Shown here: in pieces, positions 1 to 5,480 of the stretch
How positions within the stretch are numbered: position 1 is the first letter of the stretch
Layout of the letters: every line of letters starts with the position of its first letter
DNA from: Burkholderiales bacterium
GTDB lineage: Bacteria; Pseudomonadota; Gammaproteobacteria; Burkholderiales; Burkholderiaceae_F
Assembly: GCA_024641225.1 (NCBI GenBank)
Contig: JAHEDN010000219.1
Coordinates: forward strand, 1 to 5,480
Direction of reading: 5' to 3'
Length of the DNA: 5,480 bases
The notes under the pieces: generated by a model
The model's database searches: none
What the model was told of the DNA's origin: nothing
The model's input: the letters and a program-made list of their open reading frames with translations, nothing else
Program-made: the position numbers and the translations under genes

Positions 1-842
<842 letters not shown>

Positions 843-905
843 TGCAGGCGGCCGGACGTCGCCCGCGCTGCGCTGCAGCTTGAGCGATGGCGGCGCACTT
901 CGTAT

Positions 906-946
906 GCTCGCGCGCCGACCCGATCAACGAACTGCGGCGCGCGAGC
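906..946. repeat. 12-bp GC-rich inverted repeat in the aceA 3' region
   Basis: GCTCGCGCGCCG (906-917) is perfectly complementary to CGGCGCGCGAGC (935-946), with a 17-base loop. In RNA this would be a very stable hairpin starting 64 bases after the aceA stop codon. It has no T-run, so it is not an intrinsic terminator by itself; it could protect the aceA transcript 3' end. The right arm can instead form a smaller hairpin, GGCGCG (936-941) with CGCGCC (946-951) around a CGAG tetraloop, so the two structures are mutually exclusive. Confidence 0.6.
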
Positions 947-1026
947 GCGCCAAGAGGCAAGAGGGGTGAGACAGCAGGAGACGACGCTGCGGCGACAAAG
1001 CAGATAACAAGAGCAAGAAGTCCATC

Positions 1027-1054
1027 GAGCCGCCCCCGTGCGGCTCTTTTTTTT
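1027..1054 (+). terminator. Strong Rho-independent terminator downstream of aceA
   Basis: A perfect 7-bp stem, GAGCCGC (1027-1033) and GCGGCTC (1040-1046), encloses a 6-base loop and is followed directly by eight T residues (1047-1054). This is a textbook intrinsic terminator on the + strand, 185 bases past the aceA stop codon. It should separate aceA transcription from the dehalogenase-aceB unit. The complementary strand lacks a T-run, so the signal is one-directional. Confidence 0.92.
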
Positions 1055-1130
1055 GCCGGCTCCGGTCGGCCCGGGAACCGACGGCAACTACTGACGACGC
1101 GTTGTGCCTGCAGCGCCGGCCGAATGCGAC

Positions 1131-1144
1131 CGGCGTCGACGCCG
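1131..1144. repeat. 14-bp perfect palindrome, candidate operator
   Basis: CGGCGTCGACGCCG is a perfect palindrome centred about 40 bases upstream of the TATACT box and about 88 bases before the dehalogenase start codon. Its position fits an activator or repressor site for the dehalogenase-aceB unit, but no known regulator's consensus is recognised. GC-rich palindromes arise by chance in such DNA, so the role is inference. Confidence 0.35.
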
Positions 1145-1177
1145 ATCAGATCGCAAAGCCGCTCGTGCCGCGACCAA

Positions 1178-1183
1178 TATACT
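1178..1183 (+). promoter_or_regulatory. Candidate -10 element for the dehalogenase-aceB unit
   Basis: TATACT matches the sigma-70 -10 consensus TATAAT at five of six bases and stands out in GC-rich surroundings. It lies 42 bases before the dehalogenase ATG and downstream of the terminator, so a leader of roughly 35 bases is expected. No good -35 box is present: the hexamer at 17-bp spacing (1155-1160, AAAGCC) is poor. If the promoter is real it may therefore need an activator. The start site is not determined. Confidence 0.4.
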
Positions 1184-1209
1184 CAGGCCACGAGAAGGAA
1201 AGTCCACCA

Positions 1210-1222
1210 GGGAGAGGGGGAG
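1210..1222 (+). promoter_or_regulatory. Ribosome binding site deciding the dehalogenase start
   Basis: The purine run GGGAGAGGGGGAG precedes the ATG at 1226; its GAGGG core (1214-1218) has a 7-base spacing. It supports 1226 as the start over the in-frame upstream ATG at 887, which would add 113 unrelated residues. The aspartate nucleophile then falls at residue 9, as expected for this family. Confidence 0.7.
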
Positions 1223-1225
1223 AAG

Positions 1226-1909
1226 ATGTCGATCCGCGCGGTCCTGTTCGACGTTTTTGGCACGTTGCTCGACGTGCACTCTGTCGGTGTGCGCGCTGAA
1301 CAGCTGTTCCCCGGCCACGGCCAACGCCTGTCGCAGTTATGGCGGCACAAGCAGCTCGAGTACACGTGGCTGCGGACAATGTCGTCGCGCTACGTGCCCT
1401 TCACGCAGGTCACGGAGGACGCGCTGCAGTTCGCCTGCGAGGCACTCGCGCTGCCCCTCGATGCCGCTGCGCGGGGCATGCTGATGCACGAGTACACGCA
1501 GCTGTCGCCTTACTCCGACGTGGTCCCGGCCCTGCAGCGCCTGCAGCAGACGGGCATGACGATCGGCGTGCTGAGCAACGGAGATCCGGGCCTGATCGAG
1601 GACGTGCTGCACGGCGCGCAGATCGCCGAGTACTTCGACGTGCTGCTTTCGGCGGACCAGGTGCACGCGTACAAGACCGCGCCGTCGGTCTATGAACTGG
1701 GCCCGCTGACGCTCAAGCATCCGGAGCACGAACTGCTCCTGGTTTCGAGCAACTGCTGGGACGCGATCGGCGCCAAGTGGTATGGCTACGTCAGCTTCTG
1801 GGTCAACCGCAGCGGCGGCCCGATGGACCGGCTCGGCGCGCGCCCGGACGGCAGCGGCGCTTCGCTGGACGAAGCCGTGACCTTTTCTCTGCAACAACGC
1901 AAGCATTAG
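1226..1909 (+). CDS. (S)-2-haloacid dehalogenase, type II, HAD superfamily
   Basis: This 227-residue cytosolic enzyme is predicted to hydrolyse L-2-haloacids to D-2-hydroxyacids; with haloacetate the product is glycolate. It closely resembles the Pseudomonas L-DEX YL type (about 232 aa). The nucleophile is Asp9 in FDVFGTLLD, with Thr13. Arg40 lies in LWRHKQLEYTW, Ser117-Asn118 in VLSNGD, and Lys150 and Tyr156 in AYKTAPSVYE. Ser174, Asn176 and Asp179 lie in VSSNCWDA. Thus all catalytic positions known for L-DEX are present. HAD phosphatases carry DxD in motif I; here the second Asp is Phe11, which argues for a dehalogenase rather than a phosphoglycolate phosphatase. The cap domain spans about residues 15-100. 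The stop codon is 9 bases before aceB, implying a shared transcript. Family assignment is strong; the natural substrate is unproven, since many type II members act on unknown or poor halogenated substrates. Confidence 0.92.
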   Translation: MSIRAVLFDVFGTLLDVHSVGVRAEQLFPGHGQRLSQLWRHKQLEYTWLRTMSSRYVPFTQVTEDALQFACEALALPLDAAARGMLMHEYTQLSPYSDVVPALQRLQQTGMTIGVLSNGDPGLIEDVLHGAQIAEYFDVLLSADQVHAYKTAPSVYELGPLTLKHPEHELLLVSSNCWDAIGAKWYGYVSFWVNRSGGPMDRLGARPDGSGASLDEAVTFSLQQRKH

Positions 1910-1912
1910 GAG
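1908..1912 (+). promoter_or_regulatory. aceB ribosome binding site overlapping the upstream stop codon
   Basis: AGGAG begins inside the TAG stop codon of the dehalogenase (1907-1909) and lies 6 bases before the aceB ATG at 1919. The overlap suggests that ribosomes ending on the dehalogenase help load aceB, and it fixes the aceB start. Confidence 0.75.
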
Positions 1913-1918
1913 CGAGCA

Positions 1919-3502
1919 ATGAATCTGCCCCAAGGTGTGGAGATCCGGGCACCCATCAAGCCTGGATTCGACGCGATCCTGACCCCCGAGGCCCTGGCCC
2001 TGGTCGCCAAACTGCACCGCAGCTTCAATCCGCGCCGCAAGGAACTGCTGGCGAAACGCGTCGAGCGCACCAGGCGGCTCGATGCCGGTGAGCGGCCGGA
2101 TTTCCTCGCCGAGACGAAGCAGGTGCGCGAGGGCAGCTGGAAGATCGCGCCGGTGCCGAAGGACCTTCTTTGCCGTCGTGTCGAGATCACCGGCCCGGTC
2201 GAGCGCAAGATGATCATCAACGCGCTGAACTCGGGTGCGGATGCGTACATGACCGATTTCGAGGACAGCAACACGCCGAACTGGGACAACCAGATCACCG
2301 GCCACATCAACCTCATCGACGCGGTCCGCCGCCGCATCACGCTCGAGCAGGGCGGCAAGACTTATCGGCTCAACGACAAGACCGCCACGCTGGTGGTGCG
2401 GCCGCGCGGATGGCACCTGGACGAAAAGCACGTGTTCGTCGATGGCGAGCGGGTCTCCGGCGGCATCTTCGACTTCGCCCTCTACATGTTTCACAACGCG
2501 AAGGAACTGGCCGCGCGCGGCTCGGGCCCGTATTTCTATTTGCCGAAGATGGAATCGCATCTCGAGGCACGGCTGTGGAACGACGTCTTCGTGGCGACGC
2601 AGAAGGAAATCGGCATCGCGCAAGGCACGGTCAAGGCCACCGTGCTGATCGAGACCATCGTCGCTGCCTTCGAGATGGACGAGATCCTGTACGAACTGCG
2701 CGACCATTCGGCGGGGCTGAACGCCGGTCGCTGGGACTACATCTTCTCGTGCATCAAGAAGTTCAAGGTCGATCGCGACTTCTGCCTGGCCAACCGGGGG
2801 CTGGTCACGATGACCGCGCCTTTCATGCGCGCCTACGCGCTGCTGCTGCTGAAGACCTGCCATAAGCGCGGCGCGCCGGCCATCGGCGGCATGAGTGCGC
2901 TGATCCCGATCAAGAGCGATCCGGTCGCCAACGAGAAGGCGCTGGAAGGCGTGCGCACCGACAAGGCGCGCGACGCCACCGACGGCTACGACGGCGGCTG
3001 GGTGGCGCATCCGGGGTTGGTTGACCTGGCGATGACCGAGTTCGTCAAGGTGCTCGGTGACCAGCCGAACCAGATCTGGAAGCAGCGCGACGATGTGAAT
3101 GTCACGGCCGCCGACCTGCTGAACTTCAGGCCGGAGTCGCCGATCACCGAAGCGGGGCTGCGGATGAACATCAACGTCGGCATCCACTACCTCGGTTCCT
3201 GGCTGGCGGGCAACGGCTGCGTGCCGATCCACAACCTGATGGAAGACGCGGCCACGGCGGAGATCAGCCGCTCGCAGGTGTGGCAATGGATCCGTTCGCC
3301 GAAGGGCGTGCTCGACGATGGCCGCAAGGTCACGGCCGCGATGGTCCGTGTGCTGATTCCCGAGGAACTGGCCAAGGTCAAGGCCGACGTGGGCGGCGAT
3401 ACGGGCACGTATGACCGCGCCGCACGGATCTTCGAGCAGATGAGCACGCAGGAGGAGTTCGCAGAGTTCCTGACGCTGCCGCTGTACGAGGAAATCGAGT
3501 GA
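1919..3502 (+). CDS. aceB: Malate synthase A
   Basis: Malate synthase condenses glyoxylate with acetyl-CoA to give malate and CoA, the second step of the cytosolic glyoxylate shunt. The protein is 527 residues, close to the 533 of E. coli AceB, so it is complete and of the A isoform rather than the ~720-residue G isoform. The family signature RDHSAGLNAGRWDYIF is at 261-276. VRPRGWHLDEKHV (160-172) carries the active-site Arg. Probable Mg ligands are Glu245 (VLIETI) and Asp273 (RWDYIF); their 28-residue spacing equals that of the Mg ligands in malate synthase G. The probable catalytic base is Asp443 in LMEDAATAEISR (440-451). PKMESHLEARLWNDVF (209-224) is also typical. It is the second gene of the dehalogenase-aceB unit and ends before a GC-rich hairpin. 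No aceK (isocitrate dehydrogenase kinase/phosphatase) follows, unlike the E. coli aceBAK operon. The identity is secure. Confidence 0.98.
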   Translation: MNLPQGVEIRAPIKPGFDAILTPEALALVAKLHRSFNPRRKELLAKRVERTRRLDAGERPDFLAETKQVREGSWKIAPVPKDLLCRRVEITGPVERKMIINALNSGADAYMTDFEDSNTPNWDNQITGHINLIDAVRRRITLEQGGKTYRLNDKTATLVVRPRGWHLDEKHVFVDGERVSGGIFDFALYMFHNAKELAARGSGPYFYLPKMESHLEARLWNDVFVATQKEIGIAQGTVKATVLIETIVAAFEMDEILYELRDHSAGLNAGRWDYIFSCIKKFKVDRDFCLANRGLVTMTAPFMRAYALLLLKTCHKRGAPAIGGMSALIPIKSDPVANEKALEGVRTDKARDATDGYDGGWVAHPGLVDLAMTEFVKVLGDQPNQIWKQRDDVNVTAADLLNFRPESPITEAGLRMNINVGIHYLGSWLAGNGCVPIHNLMEDAATAEISRSQVWQWIRSPKGVLDDGRKVTAAMVRVLIPEELAKVKADVGGDTGTYDRAARIFEQMSTQEEFAEFLTLPLYEEIE

Positions 3503-3522
3503 CGCCAGTGGGGTGAAGTTCG

Positions 3523-3547
3523 ACGGGGCGGCCTGGCCGCCCCGTTT
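3523..3547 (+). terminator. GC-rich hairpin terminator between convergent units
   Basis: ACGGGGCGG (3523-3531) pairs with CCGCCCCGT (3537-3545) around a CCTGG loop, 20 bases after the aceB stop codon. Only three T residues (3545-3547) follow on the + strand, so the U-tract is weak. The same symmetrical stem lies just past the stop codon of the opposing acetyltransferase gene, but that strand has no U-run either. It is probably a shared convergent terminator that relies on the strong stem, perhaps with Rho. Confidence 0.7.
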
Positions 3548-3553
3548 GCGTTA

Positions 3554-4093
3554 TCAGGGACGCCAATCTTTGCGCGCAAGGCGATACAGCACGTGCTGCT
3601 GCAACGGGTGGCCGGGCAACTGCGGGTGATCGAAATCGTCGGCCGGGTCGTAGCTCATGCCGATCCGCTCCATCACGCGACGGGAGCGCGCGTTGCGGAC
3701 AGCAGTGAAGGAGACGATCTCGGTAAGGTCTAGGACGGCGAAGCCGAAGGCGAGCGCCACGCGGGCGGCCTCCATCGCGTAACCGTGCCCCCAGGCCTCG
3801 CGCGCAAGGCGCCAGCCGATTTCGACGCAGGGAGTGAAATGCGACTCGAAGCGCGGGTACGTGATGCCGGTGAAGCCGATGCAAAGTCCGCCCACGTCGA
3901 CCGCCCACAGACCCCAGCCGCGCTCGTCGATGCCGGCCTGCAGGCGGGCGATCATTTCCGCAGAGGCTTCGCGCGAACGGGGCCCGGCCAGGAACTTGGT
4001 CACCGCTGGATCGGCGTTAAGCGCAGCGAAAGGGTCGAGGTCGTCCCCGCGCCAGCTGCGCAGAAGGACGCGCGGGCCGCGCAGTTCGGTCAT
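3554..4093 (-). CDS. GNAT N-acetyltransferase, RimJ/RimL type
   Basis: This 179-residue protein is a predicted cytosolic acetyl-CoA-dependent N-acetyltransferase (Acetyltransf_3 fold). It opens with the usual beta strand RGPRVLLRSWRGDDLDPFAAL (about residues 5-25), then W60-G-L-W-A-V, and the core strand VEIGWRLA (90-97). The acetyl-CoA pyrophosphate loop is REAWGHGYAMEA (98-109). A later strand, EIVSFTAVRNARSRRVMERIGM (125-146), carries Asn134 of the N-x-x-S-x-x-V-x-x-x-x-G motif typical of the family. The ATG overlaps the transporter stop codon (ATGA, 4090-4093) and has no clear Shine-Dalgarno sequence, so translation probably depends on reinitiation. The frame remains open upstream to 4255, but that would overlap the transporter by 165 bases and lacks homology. 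The acceptor is unknown: ribosomal protein N-termini, a small molecule or a drug are all possible. The link to nucleoside uptake is positional only. Confidence 0.9.
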   Translation of the reverse strand: MTELRGPRVLLRSWRGDDLDPFAALNADPAVTKFLAGPRSREASAEMIARLQAGIDERGWGLWAVDVGGLCIGFTGITYPRFESHFTPCVEIGWRLAREAWGHGYAMEAARVALAFGFAVLDLTEIVSFTAVRNARSRRVMERIGMSYDPADDFDHPQLPGHPLQQHVLYRLARKDWRP

Positions 4094-5334
4094 ACGAGCA
4101 GCCCGACGAGCGCCGCCGTCAGGCAAGTCGACAGCAATCCGGCCAGCACCGACTTCATGCCGAGCTCGGCCAGTTCGGAGCGACGCTCGGGCGGCAGGAG
4201 AGCACCAAGGCCGCCGAGCATGATGCCGAGGCTGCCAAAGTTGGCGAAGCCGCACAGTGCGTAGGTGAGCAACAGCCGGCTGCGCGGCGACAGCTGATCG
4301 GGCGGCAGATGCGCGAGCTCAAGATAGGCAATGAGTTCGTTCAGCACGGTCTTCTTGCCGAGCAGGTTTCCGGCGACGACCGCCTCGTCGGCGGGAATGC
4401 CGATCAACCACGCCAGCGGCGCGAAGAGCCAGCCGAAGACCCGCTCCAGTGACAACGACTGACCGGCGATTGAAGGCAGCAAGCCCAGCAATCCGTTGGC
4501 CAGCGCTACCAGGGCCACGAATACGATCAGCATGGCGACGATGTTCAGCAGCAGTTGCAGCCCTTCGAGCGTGCCGCGCGCCACCGCCGCGACGGCATTG
4601 GCATCCTGCCGGGGCAGCCACACCGGCGCCGCGTCGTCGATCGGCGATGGCACCATCAATGCGGCAACGGCGATTGCGACCGGTGTGGCAACGAAGGACG
4701 CCACGAGCAGGTGACCGAGCGCGTTGGGCACGACGGGCGCGAGAAACGTCGCATACAGCACCAGCACGGTGCCGGCGATCGTCGCCATGCCGCAGTTCAT
4801 GACGATGAAGAGTTCGCCGCGCGACAAGCGCGCAAGGTAAGGCGCGATGACCAGCGGCGCCTCGACCATGCCGACGAACACGTTGGCGGCCGCCGAGACG
4901 CCGACCGCGCCGCCAACCCCGAGGCTTCGCCTGAGCAGCCAGGCGAAGCCGTGCACGATCAGCGGCATCACTCGCCAGTGGAACAGCAGTGCCGACAATG
5001 CCGAGATGACCAGCACCAGCGGCAGTGCCTGGAAGGCGAGAATGAAGCTCGCCTGCGGATGTGTCGCGGTGAACGGCGGCGCACTGCCGCCGAGATAGCC
5101 GAACACAAACGCCGTCCCGGCCAGCGTGGCTCTGTTCAGGGCATCGACGGCGATGTTCAGCGACTGCAGCGCATCGGCAAGCGGTGGCAGCTTCAGAAGT
5201 GCCGCAGCCAGCGCCGCCGTGAGCAGCATGGCCCCGATGACCGTGCGCCAGCGAATCGCGCGCCGGTCTTCGGAAATCGCCCAGGCAAGCCCGAGCAGGA
5301 CGCTGATACCCAGCAATTGTTGAAGGGTTGTCAT
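4090..5334 (-). CDS. Concentrative nucleoside transporter, CNT (NupC) family
   Basis: This 414-residue inner-membrane protein is predicted to take up nucleosides by symport with H+ or Na+. It is nearly all hydrophobic segments, matching the 8-helix, two-hairpin CNT fold; E. coli NupC has 400 residues. Helical stretches begin at about residues 5, 33 and 102. The first re-entrant hairpin region is SAAANVFVGMVEAPL (147-161), followed by SRGELF (171-176) and GMATIAGTVLVLYA (182-195). The CNT signature (G/A)xKx3NEFVA(Y/M/F) appears as GKKTVLNELIAY (326-337) with Glu333. The substrate-site region FANFGSLGI (363-371) keeps Asn365 and Ser368. The usual GQTEAP motif reads GMVEAP (155-160), retaining Glu158. 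The start at 5334 was chosen because MTTLQQLLG aligns with family N-termini; an in-frame ATG at 5379 would add 15 residues. Neither start has a visible Shine-Dalgarno sequence. The stop overlaps the acetyltransferase start by four bases. Confidence 0.93.
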   Translation of the reverse strand: MTTLQQLLGISVLLGLAWAISEDRRAIRWRTVIGAMLLTAALAAALLKLPPLADALQSLNIAVDALNRATLAGTAFVFGYLGGSAPPFTATHPQASFILAFQALPLVLVISALSALLFHWRVMPLIVHGFAWLLRRSLGVGGAVGVSAAANVFVGMVEAPLVIAPYLARLSRGELFIVMNCGMATIAGTVLVLYATFLAPVVPNALGHLLVASFVATPVAIAVAALMVPSPIDDAAPVWLPRQDANAVAAVARGTLEGLQLLLNIVAMLIVFVALVALANGLLGLLPSIAGQSLSLERVFGWLFAPLAWLIGIPADEAVVAGNLLGKKTVLNELIAYLELAHLPPDQLSPRSRLLLTYALCGFANFGSLGIMLGGLGALLPPERRSELAELGMKSVLAGLLSTCLTAALVGLLV

Positions 5335-5353
5335 CGCGAGGATGCGAAAGGCG

Positions 5354-5368
5354 GCTGCACTGTGCAGC
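5354..5368. repeat. 7-bp inverted repeat upstream of the nucleoside transporter
   Basis: GCTGCAC (5354-5360) and GTGCAGC (5362-5368) flank a single base, 19 bases upstream of the chosen transporter start codon. It could be an operator or an mRNA hairpin near the translation start. If translation instead begins at 5379, it is simply coding sequence. No good -10/-35 pair was seen on the - strand between 5335 and 5480, so the promoter may lie beyond the window. Confidence 0.3.
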
Positions 5369-5480
5369 AATTGACGCATTGCGGCAAGCGAGGCGCGAGT
5401 GTGAGGCGGCCGGCCCAGGTCGCGTTAGTGCACTTGCTCGGCAAATCTGCCGGGCTGCGCGGCTAACATCGGTTTGGCTT

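Larger units (their letters stand above)
843..1225. other. Intergenic spacer between aceA and the dehalogenase gene
   Basis: This 383-bp stretch carries no convincing protein gene. From left to right it holds a 12-bp inverted repeat (906-917/935-946), a purine-rich stretch (about 952-1020) with five consecutive A-R-N triplets at 1006-1020, and an intrinsic terminator (1027-1054). Next come a 14-bp perfect palindrome (1131-1144), a TATACT -10-like box (1178-1183) and the ribosome binding site of the dehalogenase gene (1210-1222). The dehalogenase frame stays open back to an ATG at 887, but that extension crosses the terminator and has no family resemblance. Confidence 0.8.

Noticed and set aside
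976..990. AGGAGA resembling a ribosome binding site in the aceA-dehalogenase spacer
   Set aside because: No ATG, GTG or TTG follows at a usable spacing, so no small gene can be supported.
887..1225. N-terminal extension of the dehalogenase frame from an ATG at 887
   Set aside because: The extra 113 residues would cross a strong terminator and have no family counterpart. The ATG at 1226 has a good ribosome binding site and places the nucleophile Asp at residue 9.
1226..1909. 2-phosphoglycolate phosphatase (Gph) as an alternative for the HAD protein
   Set aside because: Motif I lacks the second Asp of the phosphatase DxD signature (Phe11 instead), and the residues specific to L-2-haloacid dehalogenases are all present.
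1337..3286. A 649-codon open frame on the - strand opposite the dehalogenase and aceB genes
   Set aside because: It lies antisense to two securely identified genes and is rich in Arg, His, Val and Asp, as expected when GC-rich codons are read backwards. No recognisable domain is seen.
4094..4255. Upstream extension of the acetyltransferase frame to an ATG at 4255
   Set aside because: It would overlap the transporter's conserved C-terminus by 165 bases. The GNAT fold begins naturally at the ATG at 4093.
5439..5452. Small inverted repeat CGGCA/TGCCG around AATC
   Set aside because: Five base pairs without a T-run or other signal is expected by chance in DNA of this composition.
4555..5466. 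A 303-codon open frame on the + strand opposite the transporter gene
   Set aside because: It is antisense to a clear CNT gene, has a low-complexity Arg/Gln/His-rich translation, and shows no motif.
5425..5480. Possible 3' end of another - strand gene, or a 14-residue small ORF, ending in TAA at 5425-5427
   Set aside because: The frame is open to the window edge (its last residues read GRFAEQVH), but about 18 codons with no recognised family are too few to call a gene. The sequence beyond the window would settle it.

Overview
The window is GC-rich (about two-thirds G+C by eye) bacterial chromosome from a proteobacterium. The proteins look most like Betaproteobacteria (Burkholderiales/Rhodocyclales type), but that placement is an impression from protein similarity and gene order, not a computed result. 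I see no mobile element, CRISPR array, tRNA or rRNA.

Left part, + strand (1-3502): the glyoxylate shunt. The window opens inside aceA (isocitrate lyase), whose 3' two-thirds runs to 842. A 383-bp spacer follows. It holds a 12-bp GC-rich inverted repeat, a purine-rich stretch ending in a strong intrinsic terminator (1027-1054), a 14-bp perfect palindrome and a plausible -10 box. A second transcription unit then encodes a type II (L-2-)haloacid dehalogenase of the HAD superfamily (1226-1909). Nine bases later comes aceB, malate synthase A (1919-3502). The lyase makes glyoxylate from isocitrate and the synthase condenses it with acetyl-CoA to malate. A haloacetate dehalogenase would yield glycolate, one oxidation step from glyoxylate, so its place in this locus makes metabolic sense.

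Middle (3503-3553): a short convergent spacer with a GC-rich hairpin that can end transcription from aceB and perhaps from the opposing unit.

Right part, - strand (5334 down to 3554): a two-gene unit. A concentrative nucleoside transporter (CNT/NupC family, 414 aa) overlaps a GNAT acetyltransferase of RimJ/RimL type (179 aa) by four bases (ATGA), which implies translational coupling. The last ~146 bp hold the upstream region of the transporter, with a small inverted repeat and no convincing promoter.

Most of the content is conventional central metabolism and transport. The points worth a second look are the dehalogenase between the shunt genes, the aceA 3' region (possible 3'UTR-derived, Hfq-type small RNA and competing hairpins), the palindrome before the dehalogenase-aceB promoter, and the altered substrate-site motif of the nucleoside transporter. 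I found no clear evidence of a wholly new system.
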